64,000 nucleotides of DNA from Microcoleus sp. FACHB-68 (lineage in GTDB: Bacteria; Cyanobacteriota; Cyanobacteriia; Cyanobacteriales; Oscillatoriaceae), in contig NZ_JACJOT010000018.1 of NCBI RefSeq assembly GCF_014695715.1, forward strand, positions 423,707 to 487,706. The letters run 5' to 3'. Below the pieces are notes generated by a model that did not search any database, was not told where the DNA came from, and saw only the letters and a list, made by a program, of their open reading frames with translations. Each line of letters opens with the position of its first letter. Within the stretch, counting starts at the first letter, position 1. A program made the position numbers and the translations under genes. This document shows positions 46,166 to 55,344 of the stretch, one piece after another.

Positions 46166-46455
46166 TTCCGCAGATTGCGAATTAAATAGGGGTTAAAAAA
46201 AAATTTGCAATGATTGATTTAAATGATACTTAAGGAAGCCTGCAATCAGCCAGATATCCTTCCCGGTAGGGCGATTGGCGGCTGGGTTCGTTTACCCGCA
46301 TTTGCTACCTTTAACCCGATGGACTTATTCAGCTCAGCAGGGGTGAGTGAATCAGGGCGAGTGGATTTAAGATAACAGATATTAGGGGGTTGCACTCAGC
46401 TGGCTGCTAAAGAGATCGCAAACACAGCCAAGTGCCGGCGTCCCCACTGCGTCAG
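46166..46455. other. 290-bp spacer upstream of hrcA
   Basis: The first 40 bases are AT-rich, followed by a GC-richer stretch with no motif. The CIRCE sequence was looked for and is absent. No small gene was recognised. Confidence 0.35.
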
Positions 46456-46818
46456 TTAGTACGCGGGAATGGTTGGATCGACCTCAAGTGAGTAGGCATC
46501 AATTCCCCCCACCACATTTTTGACATTGGTGAAACCCTGCGACATCAACCACTGGCACATTTGAGCGGATCGAACCCCGTGATGGCAGAGTACGAGGGTT
46601 TCGGCCTGGGGGTCAAGGCGGGTGGGAATTTCGCCAGACCATTCGGCAAATTCGCTTAGGGGGAGGTTGTGAAAACCTTCTAGGTTAGCGATCGCAACTT
46701 CGGACGGTTCGCGCACATCTAACAGTTGCAGGTTGCCGGTGGTGTCTGATGACAGCCGGTGGGCAAGTTCTTTAACCGTAATCTGGGGAATGGATGAACG
46801 GTAAAATTGAGCAGACAT
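46456..46818 (-). CDS. Single-domain rhodanese
   Basis: A 120-residue single-domain rhodanese. The active-site loop is CHHGVRS (CxxGxRS type) with the catalytic Cys in VLCHHGVRSAQMCQWL. It also has the opening LLDVREPSEVAIANLEGFHN and the closing NVVGGIDAYSLEVDP. It transfers sulfane sulfur to an unknown acceptor. It is monocistronic. Confidence 0.93.
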   Translation of the reverse strand: MSAQFYRSSIPQITVKELAHRLSSDTTGNLQLLDVREPSEVAIANLEGFHNLPLSEFAEWSGEIPTRLDPQAETLVLCHHGVRSAQMCQWLMSQGFTNVKNVVGGIDAYSLEVDPTIPAY

Positions 46819-47046
46819 TTGGTGAGGGCGGTCGATTCAAGACTACGAACATTAGTCTAAAGTTTATTTTGTTGTGTCTGCTATTTTCTGCGCCGGCTTT
46901 TCTTTAATCAAGCTCAACATCACTATCTGGGCGAAAGTTATCCTGCAGGATCGAAGCAAATAGGACAAATTCTCCAATTTGCCATTTTTGGTAGAAATCT
47001 GCTATTGCCTATTTTGATCCTTCAATTTTCAGAGGTATCATATTTT

Positions 47047-50000
47047 CTACACCGGCACTCCTTCAATCTCTGCATCGGATTGCTCATATAATTGGCGCAG
47101 CTTTTGTAATTTATCGGCATCCGGCTGCCAAAAACCTCGCCCATTTGCTTCTAACATTCGTCCCACAATGTTGCGAAATGCTTCTGGATTTGCTTCTCGC
47201 AATTTATTCGCCATTTCTGGATCTAAAGCGTAGGTATCTGCTGCCTGATTATAAACCCATGAATCGGTAAAATCAGTGGTGCCGGCCCACCCAATTAATG
47301 CGGTCATTCGTTGAGAGATTTCATAAGCGCCGCCACTGCCTTGATTTGCCATTGCTTCCGCCCATTTTGGATTCAGCAATTTAGTGCGATATTCTAAACG
47401 TAACAAATCGTCTAAATTGCGCGGGGTGGTGTCTTTAGAAAAGCTTTCAACAAAACTCGCGGTTACTTTTTTCCCACTTTGTTTTTCGGCTGCCCGTTTT
47501 AACGCGCCGGTGTTTGCGTAATATTCTTGAATATCGGTTAAACCGTATTCAACAGAATCAATTTCTTGAACAATTCGATCACTTGTTTTTAACAGCTCAT
47601 TCAGCACTTCTCGCCGTGCTTCGCCTTTATCTTTACGCCCATAACTAAAAACATTGCGATCTTGCCAAGTATTTCCCAATTCTTCCCCAGATTCCCAATT
47701 CCCATCTGTGACGCGATCATTCACAAGCGAACCAAAATCACCGGCAGGATTAGAAAACAATCGCGCTGAGGCATTTTCCACGCCTTGCGCTTTTAAAGAT
47801 AAAGCGTGTTTGCGGATAAAATTCTGTTCTTCCGGTTCATCTGCTTCAGCAGCGCGTTGAAATAAATCGTCCAGCAATTCAATAATATTGACAAAGCTAT
47901 CTCGGAAAATTCCCGACAGATTTGCTAAAACGTCAATGCGGGGATGACCCACTTCTGATAAGGGCTTTAACTGATAACAAACAATTCGCCCTGTGCCTTC
48001 TTTTACAGGTTGCGCTCCAACTAATTCTAGCAAAATTCCGAGGGATTCTCCCTTGGTTTTAATCGCATCCAATCCCCACAGCATGACGGCAACTGTTTCG
48101 GGATATTTGCCATTTTCTTGCAAATGCTGGTTGATGATTTTTTGGGCGATTTCTCGACCGCGTTCATAGGCTGCCGGTGAGGGCATCCGATAAGGATCTA
48201 AAGCATGAATATTGCGTCCCGTGGGCAGCACACCAGGGCCATCTCGTAACAAATCACCTCCGGGTGCCGGTGGGATATATTCACCATTTAATCCCCGTAA
48301 AAGATTGGTTAATTCGTCTGTCGTTTGTGCGAGTAAAGTTTGGATTTTGAAAGCGGCTTCTAGTTTCTCTATTGAACCCCCATTTGTTAACGAGTTGCCA
48401 TTTTTGGAGCCGGCAATCTTTATAGCATCCTCTGAGATATCTTCTCCAAAGTAAGCATTAAGATAGGATTTTAACGCTTCTTCATTCGGCGGTTCTCCAA
48501 GGGTGTGCAACCCAGAGGAAAATAATCGTTGTTCTACGATTTGCAGGTATTCATAAACCTTGACAAAATACTGTGAAAGTGCATCCTTACTGAACATCCT
48601 GGCATTTTCTGGAGTGAAAGCAATCCCAAATTTTTTGGCATCTTCAAAGGGACAATCGGCTTCAACGCCGGCATCTACAATTTTCTGGCAAATCGCTTCC
48701 TTCAGTGCAGAGTTTTTCTGCGGATCTTCTCGGTATTCGGAAATTAAATCTCTGAGAGTTATTAATTCTTTATACAAGCCGGCACGTCCATAAGGCGGGA
48801 CATTATGAGAAATTAACACGCCATAACCGCGACGTTTTGCTAAAATTGATTCCGAAGGATTATTGGCCGCATAGATATAGAGATTCGGCAAATTTCCTAA
48901 GAGAATATCCGACCAAGAATAGCCGGTGTTTCCCAGAGGAGAGCCAGGCAACCATTCAACTGTGCCGTGCATTCCGAAGTGAACAACTGCATGGGCATTA
49001 AAATCATTTTGTAGCCATTTATAGAACGCAGCATATTGAGGATGTGGCGTTAAATCCCGCTCAAACATTAACCGCATTGGATCACCGGCAACGCCTAAAG
49101 GAGGCTGTACCGCAATCCAAACATTCCCCAATTGGATGCCACCAATCTGAAATTCCTCTCCATCAGTTTTAATACCTGTGCCTGTCAGAGATTGCCACTG
49201 CTTTTCAATGCGAGTTTTAAGCAGATATCCTAACCATTCTTCTAGAGTTTTAACATTGACAGTATTATTCGCAGATAGACGCTGCTCAACGCCCATATCT
49301 TGACCTTCCATCTGTGTTAATCTGTGTGCATCTGTGGTTCCTTCATCCGCCTCTTTCACCCAACGGATTAATTCTTCCCCATCTTCAGGTAATTCTCCAA
49401 CCGTATAACCTTGTTCTTTGAGTGCGTGAAGGAACTTCAGAAGCGATTTCGGCACATTTAATAAAGCTGCGGTGCCGGTTGCACCATATCCTGGCGGAAA
49501 GCCATATAAAATGATTGCAATTCGCCGATCTGCCGGCTTTGTTTTTCTTAATTCAATCCAGTGTTTTAATCTGCCGGTTAAACGCTGCAACCGTTCCGGA
49601 ACCAAATAAATATCTTCTCCCACCAAACCCCCAAGCGCAACGGTATCAATTGCCCCATCTAATTCGGGTAAAGCATATAAAACAACACTTTGCAATCCTC
49701 CAACTCCTTTGCGAGTCCAAGAGTGAATATCTTGAATTAATAAAGGTGCCGCAACAATGTAGGGTACATTTTTAGCAGAAAGAATACGCTTCGCAACTTC
49801 CACTTGCCGGCCTGCTTCCATTGAACCTGCCGGCCCACCAACTAAAGGAAAGCCAATTGTAGAAACAATAGCATCGACTTCTACGGCATCTTTAGATAAA
49901 GATAAGGTCTCATTATTGCCCTGTCGGCGCTGTTCAGTTTCATAAGCCGTTGTCATCCAATCTCTAACCGCTACATGACCTTCAACACCATTAATAAATA

Positions 50001-50808
50001 TCGGTAAAGGAATTAATCCTGCCGCTTCAAAATGACGGATCATTTGGGGAATATAGGGCTGTTTTGTAATAACGTGTTTGCGGTATAATAAAATACCAAC
50101 GGTTGGGCATGGGGTAGAGTATTGACCTTTGACTCTGTGCTGATACCACTCTAAATAGTGCCGGGGTGAGTCAAAATAACCGGGGTAATCTGGGTGCAAT
50201 AATCCCATGTTTGGAGTTTCCACCGGCAGCGGAATTTCCCCGACCTTTAACCCCAAATATTTCTCCGCCAGCGTCCAACACATAGACGCCACATTTTCAG
50301 AACCGCCGGCATTCCAATAACCATAAATAATTAACCAGTTGCGTAAGTCTTGAACTTTTTGCACCGGCACATATTTTAAAAGCTTTGGCCCTGTCTTTAA
50401 AAAGCTAATATATCCCGCAAGTTTATCTTCCTCTTTGCCATTGCTAAATTTATCCAAAATAAACTTAACCGGCTTCGGCATTCCCTTGGGTTTATCCCCA
50501 ATTTTGAACGCCCCGATCTGCGTCAAACTCATCAATTCCAGCGCAGACTCAAACACTAAGCGAATGGGGATATGTTGCGTGCGATCGCGCAGCCAAAGCA
50601 CTTGATCGTAATCAAACAGCAGACTGCCAAAGAACACATCCGCCTCTTGCAAAGCCGTTGCGATTGCCTCTGGTTGGCTGGAGATGTCACGATCACTAAA
50701 TACCCGAATATCCAAATCTGGACAGCGAGCGGTTGCCAGTTTCGCCGCTTGCCGGTATAAGCCGGTGTTGAACGATTCAAACCCAGCAATCAGAACGATG
50801 CGTTTCAT
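47047..50808 (-). CDS. chlH: Magnesium-chelatase H-type (ChlH/BchH family) subunit
   Basis: A 1253-residue protein of the ChlH/BchH/CobN family, the large porphyrin-binding subunit that inserts Mg2+ (or Co2+) with AAA+ partners. It opens MKRIVLIAGFESFNTGLYRQ and contains IYGYWNAGGSENVASMCW, VVHFGMHGTVEWLPGSPLGN (conserved His/Glu region) and SRLFSNPAGDFGSLVNDRV. It is shorter and starts differently from the classical cyanobacterial ChlH of about 1330 residues. It may be the second paralogue found in some cyanobacteria or serve cobalt. A repeat of 32 bp lies inside the coding sequence (49308-49339), encoding about 12 residues not expected in homologues. No ChlD or ChlI gene is near. Confidence 0.85.
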   Translation of the reverse strand: MKRIVLIAGFESFNTGLYRQAAKLATARCPDLDIRVFSDRDISSQPEAIATALQEADVFFGSLLFDYDQVLWLRDRTQHIPIRLVFESALELMSLTQIGAFKIGDKPKGMPKPVKFILDKFSNGKEEDKLAGYISFLKTGPKLLKYVPVQKVQDLRNWLIIYGYWNAGGSENVASMCWTLAEKYLGLKVGEIPLPVETPNMGLLHPDYPGYFDSPRHYLEWYQHRVKGQYSTPCPTVGILLYRKHVITKQPYIPQMIRHFEAAGLIPLPIFINGVEGHVAVRDWMTTAYETEQRRQGNNETLSLSKDAVEVDAIVSTIGFPLVGGPAGSMEAGRQVEVAKRILSAKNVPYIVAAPLLIQDIHSWTRKGVGGLQSVVLYALPELDGAIDTVALGGLVGEDIYLVPERLQRLTGRLKHWIELRKTKPADRRIAIILYGFPPGYGATGTAALLNVPKSLLKFLHALKEQGYTVGELPEDGEELIRWVKEADEGTTDAHRLTQMEGQDMGVEQRLSANNTVNVKTLEEWLGYLLKTRIEKQWQSLTGTGIKTDGEEFQIGGIQLGNVWIAVQPPLGVAGDPMRLMFERDLTPHPQYAAFYKWLQNDFNAHAVVHFGMHGTVEWLPGSPLGNTGYSWSDILLGNLPNLYIYAANNPSESILAKRRGYGVLISHNVPPYGRAGLYKELITLRDLISEYREDPQKNSALKEAICQKIVDAGVEADCPFEDAKKFGIAFTPENARMFSKDALSQYFVKVYEYLQIVEQRLFSSGLHTLGEPPNEEALKSYLNAYFGEDISEDAIKIAGSKNGNSLTNGGSIEKLEAAFKIQTLLAQTTDELTNLLRGLNGEYIPPAPGGDLLRDGPGVLPTGRNIHALDPYRMPSPAAYERGREIAQKIINQHLQENGKYPETVAVMLWGLDAIKTKGESLGILLELVGAQPVKEGTGRIVCYQLKPLSEVGHPRIDVLANLSGIFRDSFVNIIELLDDLFQRAAEADEPEEQNFIRKHALSLKAQGVENASARLFSNPAGDFGSLVNDRVTDGNWESGEELGNTWQDRNVFSYGRKDKGEARREVLNELLKTSDRIVQEIDSVEYGLTDIQEYYANTGALKRAAEKQSGKKVTASFVESFSKDTTPRNLDDLLRLEYRTKLLNPKWAEAMANQGSGGAYEISQRMTALIGWAGTTDFTDSWVYNQAADTYALDPEMANKLREANPEAFRNIVGRMLEANGRGFWQPDADKLQKLRQLYEQSDAEIEGVPV
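49308..49339 (-). repeat. AACCACAGATGCACACAGAT repeat within the chelatase gene
   Basis: The minus-strand sequence AACCACAGATGCACACAGAT followed by TAACACAGATGG matches the dispersed repeat at 44887 and 44954. Here it is read in frame as TTDAHRLTQM, between VKEADEG and EGQDMGVEQR. The number of bases does not disturb the reading frame. Confidence 0.75.
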
Positions 50809-50837
50809 AGCCTAAACCCGGAAATATTTCTTCACCT

Positions 50838-51098
50838 TTGATCTTAAGGGGTGTTTCAGGCGAGTGCAGAAGTATTCAACATTCATTTTTACTTGAACGC
50901 CACCTCACTCAAACTGAAGCGGCGGAACTGCTTGGAATTGACCAGCCGAAAGTTTCTGCTTTGATGAGAGGGAAACTGACAGGTTTTTCAACAGAAAGGT
51001 GCTTTCGGTTTCTCAATGCGCTGGGTTGTGATGTGGAAATTGTGGTGAAGCGCAAGTCAAAATCGGGTGCGTCAGGAAAAACAAAAGTGATTGCTTGA
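50838..51098 (+). pseudogene. N-terminally truncated XRE-family antitoxin (HigA2-like)
   Basis: The frame of 86 residues has a good helix-turn-helix: HLTQTEAAELLGIDQPKVSA followed by LMRGKLTGFSTERCFRFLNA, the usual signature of XRE/HigA2 antitoxins. Full-length relatives have about 40 more residues at the N-terminus before the LTQ segment; here the upstream part (ILRGVSGECRSIQHSF) looks unrelated. No toxin gene is next to it. It is probably a decayed toxin-antitoxin remnant, although a short regulator made from GTG or TTG cannot be excluded. Confidence 0.6.
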
Positions 51099-51296
51099 TG
51101 TAGATGTAAAGGTATCGCTACTTTAATAATTTGGCTAGCTCATGGCTACGAAGGTGTTTGCTGAAATTGCCAACCCAATGCGATTGAAGGATAAAACCGG
51201 CTCTCTCATTTTTTAGGGAAATGAAGCCGGCAGGAGTGAATAGTTAAATGCCGGTGTGTGCCGGCACTTAACCAACCATTCATTCCCCTTGAAACT

Positions 51297-53249
51297 ATGC
51301 GAACTCAAAAAATCCTCCTCGTCCTGATCACCCTTTTTGCTACCTTCATCCCTCACCCTTTTCTCACAACTATCGGCATCTCATCAAATCTCCCTGCCTT
51401 GTCATTCAGTCCTAGTCCTGAACAGGAGAAGTTACTCGTCTTTAACAAGCTTGCCTCAAAAGCTGCCCTATTGGCTGAAACCGGCATCCTCTTTATTTCT
51501 CTCCACCAAACAGAGCAAGCTGAAAAACTGTTTTCTCAATCTTTGCAGGTGGTAGAAACCATCTCAGATCCCTATCAAAAAGCTGCGGTATTGAGTTATA
51601 TTGCTTCCAAGTTAGTAGCAGTGGGAAGAACAGAGCAAGCATTGCAACTTCTCGCTCAATCTTTGCAACATCAGCCAAACATCAAAGATAAATTTCTGAG
51701 AAAAATGGTTGCCGGTCCAATGGTTCACAGCTTTTCACAAATCGCCGCTCACTTAGTTAAAACGGGAAAATATGAGCCGGCTTTACAGTTCGCCCAATCT
51801 GTCTCGCATATTATCATCAAACCCAGGATGCTGAGTCAGCTTGCCTCAGAATTGGCAAAAGCCAGAAAATTTGAGCAAGCCTTGCAAGTTGCACAAATGA
51901 TTAGAAGTAACTCTGATACAGCCTCAGCATTACATTCAATCGTAATTAACTTAGTAGAGGATAAAAAACTCGATCAAGCCTTGGAAGTCGCACAAAGCAT
52001 CAAAGATAACTCTATGAAAACCTCTGCCTTGCAGCCGGTTGTTATCCAGTTAACAAAAGCAGGACAAACTGATCGCGCAATTCAAGCAGCACAATCCATT
52101 CCAGACAAAATGGAGAAAGCCCGTGTATTGAGCGAGATTGCTGTAACATTAGCAGAAACGGGAAACTTTGATAAAGCCTTACAGCTTGCACAAAGCAGTT
52201 CTGTTGAATCTTGGCAAGCTCATGCGGTGAGTAAAATTGGTGCCAAGTTAGTTGAAACGCGAAACTTTGATCGCGCTTTTCAACTAGCCAAAACCTATAA
52301 TAATGAAACCGAAAACTCTTGGGTGTTGAGAGATATTGCTGTCAAATTCGTTGAAGCTGCACAAATTGATAGCGCCTTGCAGATCGCAGAAATGGTCACA
52401 AGTCCTTATGGAAAAAGCCCTGTGTTGCATGGCATTGCAAGTTCAATGGCATCATTAGGACACGTTAGCCACGCTTTACAAGTCGCGCAAACGATACCAG
52501 ATAACGATGCAAAAGCTCAGGTATTGATTCAATTAGCCGGCTTACACGCCAAAGCCGGTGACGAAAAGCAAAGCGAGGCGTTTTTCTCCCAATCTTTACA
52601 ACTCGTACAAACCATTCATACTGAAGATCGCAAATTCGATCTGCTGCGTATGATTGTTGAAAAAAGGGCAGACTTAGGACAAACTGATCGCGCCTTGCAA
52701 TTGGTAAAAACACTCACTGAATTTCGTCAACCTTGGGTATTGTCTAGCATCGCTACTAAGTTGCTAAAAGCCGGAAAAGTTGAACCAGCGTTGGAGGTGG
52801 CGCAAACCATCAAGGTAAATTCTTCCATTGCTTCCCTGAAAACTGAATTGTTCAGTCAAATCATTTTCAACTTAACGTCATCTGCCCAAGCCGAAAAAGT
52901 TTTACAAGTGGTAAGAACGCTTGAAATTGATTCTTTTACTCAATCTCGGTTGTTAAGTTTCCTCGTTTCTAAATTAACTTCATTGGGGCAAGTCGAACGA
53001 GCTTTGCATATAGCAGATTCCCAGAAGGATGATGCGATTAGACACGGATTATTTGGCAGCATTTCTTCGTCCTTGGCTGCATCCGGACAAGTCGAACGCG
53101 CGTTACAAGTTGCCCAAAAAATCCCAAATACCTTAGACAAAGGAAGAATTTTAGTTTACATGGCTAAGTCTTTAACTGAAAATCAACAAGCAGCCCAGGC
53201 TTCTGAGGTTTTAAATCAAGCTTGGGCAGTGGTAAATGCAATTGAATAA
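51297..53249 (+). CDS. Secreted repeat protein of TPR/HEAT-like helices
   Basis: ATG at 51297 is favoured; the frame opens 13 codons earlier at a GTG. The first 30 residues form a signal peptide (ILLVLITLFATFIPHPFLTT). The remaining 620 residues are repeating about 34-residue helical units. A recurring pattern is ALQxAQxIxDxxxKAxxLxxIAxxLxxAGxxDxAL (e.g. ALQVAQMIRSNSDTASALHS, ALEVAQSIKDNSMKTSALQP). At least 15 units can be seen. It is probably a periplasmic or outer-surface scaffold. No catalytic motif is present. It is followed by an AT-rich gap and a lipoprotein gene on the same strand. Confidence 0.78.
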   Translation: MRTQKILLVLITLFATFIPHPFLTTIGISSNLPALSFSPSPEQEKLLVFNKLASKAALLAETGILFISLHQTEQAEKLFSQSLQVVETISDPYQKAAVLSYIASKLVAVGRTEQALQLLAQSLQHQPNIKDKFLRKMVAGPMVHSFSQIAAHLVKTGKYEPALQFAQSVSHIIIKPRMLSQLASELAKARKFEQALQVAQMIRSNSDTASALHSIVINLVEDKKLDQALEVAQSIKDNSMKTSALQPVVIQLTKAGQTDRAIQAAQSIPDKMEKARVLSEIAVTLAETGNFDKALQLAQSSSVESWQAHAVSKIGAKLVETRNFDRAFQLAKTYNNETENSWVLRDIAVKFVEAAQIDSALQIAEMVTSPYGKSPVLHGIASSMASLGHVSHALQVAQTIPDNDAKAQVLIQLAGLHAKAGDEKQSEAFFSQSLQLVQTIHTEDRKFDLLRMIVEKRADLGQTDRALQLVKTLTEFRQPWVLSSIATKLLKAGKVEPALEVAQTIKVNSSIASLKTELFSQIIFNLTSSAQAEKVLQVVRTLEIDSFTQSRLLSFLVSKLTSLGQVERALHIADSQKDDAIRHGLFGSISSSLAASGQVERALQVAQKIPNTLDKGRILVYMAKSLTENQQAAQASEVLNQAWAVVNAIE

Positions 53250-53420
53250 TTGAAGAAGGGGAAGTGCCGGCCATTTTTACAGGCTGAAGTGAGCCGGCGC
53301 ATTACAAAAATAGTGGATTGATAGCGCAATTATAAAAAAGTATTTATATTCTCACTGTTAAGGGAGTTCTCAGGCTAAAACTGAAGAGGAGCCTTTCGGA
53401 AAAGCCAAGCATCTTCCTCT

Positions 53421-54173
53421 ATGAAAGCCATGCAACCCCAATTAGTTAGCCTACGTGCCCTCACCATCCGTACGACAGCGATCGCGCTGCTATTACTGGT
53501 GGCTGGGTGTGGGGAACCGGCACCGCCTCCAACCCCACCGGCAGCGCCACCCCCGCAAGCTGCACCTGCACCCAAATCCGCTGCGCCGGCGAAACCGGCA
53601 CCCAACAATCAAACTGCTCAAACTGCCTTACCAAACGGTGCCGATCCGTTTGAATGGGCGCAAGATACAGCCTTGAGTGCGGCAACCCTCTCTCAAACTG
53701 CTCAATCTCCGGATGATTGGAACTTGGTTTCTAGCAAGTGGCAAGCAGCAATCACGCAGATGAAAGCTGTGCCGGCAACCCATCCCAAAAAAGCCCAGGC
53801 GCAGAAAAAGGTAGCAGAATATCAACGCAACTTGAACACGGCTAAACAAAAAACCAAAACAAGCGCCATTCCCGGAAAACTGGCTTTAGCGATGCATCTC
53901 AAACAAGCCGGCGCTAAAATGTATGGCACTTACTGGTGTTCAACCTGTCAGAGGCAGCTTTATCGTTTTGGCTCAGAAGCAGCCAGCCAAATCAATTATA
54001 TTGAGTGCGATCCTGCCGGCAAAAACCCTCAAACCGACTTGTGCCGGCAAGCGAAGATCAGAGCTTTCCCCACTTGGGAAATTAACGGTTATTTATACCC
54101 TCCCGGTGGACTTCCTTTAGAGGCACTTGCAGATTATTCCGGCTATCAAGGGCCGCGCAACTTTACCAATTGA
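53421..54173 (+). CDS. Lipoprotein with thioredoxin-like (VKOR-C-type) domain
   Basis: A 250-residue lipoprotein. The signal ends in the lipobox LVAG-C (Cys30), followed by a Pro/Ala-rich linker (residues 32-70) and a helical spacer. Residues about 160-250 are a thioredoxin-like fold resembling the C-terminal domain of cyanobacterial VKOR fusions: MYGTYWCSTCQRQLYRFG with redox-active Cys173 and Cys176, NYIECDPAGKNPQ and RAFPTWEINGYLYP. It should be a membrane-anchored thiol reductase or oxidase in the periplasm or lumen. The CcdA-type gene follows 130 bp downstream and could supply its electrons. Confidence 0.85.
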   Translation: MKAMQPQLVSLRALTIRTTAIALLLLVAGCGEPAPPPTPPAAPPPQAAPAPKSAAPAKPAPNNQTAQTALPNGADPFEWAQDTALSAATLSQTAQSPDDWNLVSSKWQAAITQMKAVPATHPKKAQAQKKVAEYQRNLNTAKQKTKTSAIPGKLALAMHLKQAGAKMYGTYWCSTCQRQLYRFGSEAASQINYIECDPAGKNPQTDLCRQAKIRAFPTWEINGYLYPPGGLPLEALADYSGYQGPRNFTN

Positions 54174-54303
54174 CCTTGTAATCAACTGCCCTTTTTCAGG
54201 TTAAATTTTGGTAATTTATCATTGATTTGATTTAATCAAAATCAACTGACTTATAATTTTTACCAGATTTAACTTTATCTGCAATCTAAACTCTAAAATA
54301 AAA

Positions 54304-55161
54304 ATGAATCGCACCAAATGGTTCACCCAAAACTTCCCTAAAAGCAATCATTCAAAAATCCTAATATTGGGGGCGCTGTTTGGGGGATCAGTTTTACTGG
54401 TTCTGATTTACAGCCGGCTCAACTTGCGGTTTTTATCCGAACCTTTTGAGAATTTCGTTTTCGGAGTAGCCGAAAGTTATCAGGGATGGTTTGAATCTAA
54501 AGTAACGAATAACCCGTTCGTTTTAATTCCCTTAGCCTTTGTCGGCGGACTGATTGCGAGTATCTCGCCCTGCATTTTATCGCTACTGCCGGTTAATCTC
54601 AGCTACATCGGCACCCGCGAAATTACCTCTCGTTGGGATGCCTTTATCAAAGCCGGCTCATTTGTTTTAGGCGTTGTCACTATTCTCAGCTTATTTGGGT
54701 TCTTTTCTTCCTTTGCTGGGGCGGTGATGATTTATTTTCGGGGTTACATCCAAATCGCAGTGGGTGCAATTATTGTGCTGATGGGGCTAAATTTAGCCGG
54801 CATCGTGCCTCTGGCTTTACCCCAAATTGATTTTAAATTACCAATTGCTGGCCCTTATGGTGTCGGGTTAACCTTCGCACTGTTAAGTTCTCCCTGTACC
54901 AGTCCGGTTATGTTTGCCGTTCTCACTGCCGGCGGCGCAACGGGTTCCCAAGTTTTAAGCACACTGACGATGATCAGTTATTCACTTGGTTATACAGCAA
55001 TTATTTTCTTTGCCAGTCTTTTCACAGGTTTCGTCAAACAAACCCGCTTTTTACTCAACTACTCTCAAACCATCATTCGCTTTGCGAGCGTGGTGCTAAT
55101 TCTAATTGGCGGCTACTATTTATTCGAGGGAGTGCGCTGGGGAATTTTAGCGATGAAATAA
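54304..55161 (+). CDS. CcdA/DsbD-type transmembrane electron carrier
   Basis: A 285-residue membrane protein with about seven helices. The two redox-active cysteines are in the paired blocks ISPCILSLLPVNLSYIG and LSSPCTSPVMFAVL, as in CcdA, which carries electrons from cytoplasmic thioredoxin to periplasmic partners for cytochrome c maturation. The first 35 residues form an extra N-terminal hydrophobic segment. The gene is 130 bp downstream of the thioredoxin-like lipoprotein, suggesting that the lipoprotein is its acceptor. ccsA/ccsB genes are not in the window. Confidence 0.9.
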   Translation: MNRTKWFTQNFPKSNHSKILILGALFGGSVLLVLIYSRLNLRFLSEPFENFVFGVAESYQGWFESKVTNNPFVLIPLAFVGGLIASISPCILSLLPVNLSYIGTREITSRWDAFIKAGSFVLGVVTILSLFGFFSSFAGAVMIYFRGYIQIAVGAIIVLMGLNLAGIVPLALPQIDFKLPIAGPYGVGLTFALLSSPCTSPVMFAVLTAGGATGSQVLSTLTMISYSLGYTAIIFFASLFTGFVKQTRFLLNYSQTIIRFASVVLILIGGYYLFEGVRWGILAMK

Positions 55162-55344
55162 GGCTAGTAAAATCTATCAAGAATTGGGCTTATGGGGAAT
55201 TCATCGCAACTGAGGCATCCTGGGGAAGAGAAAATTGAGGAGTGAGCTTGACCCGAATTGAATGCACTCTCCCCCGATGCCGGTTTTTGCGAGAATTCTG
55301 TTTTTCTCAGAATTCCCGCTCACCCCTAACCCACAACTCCCAAC

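Noticed and set aside
46166..46455. CIRCE element upstream of hrcA
   Set aside because: The TTAGCACTC-N9-GAGTGCTAA pattern was looked for and not found.
50809..50837. Riboswitch upstream of the chelatase gene
   Set aside because: The upstream spacer is short and shows no cobalamin-box-like sequence.
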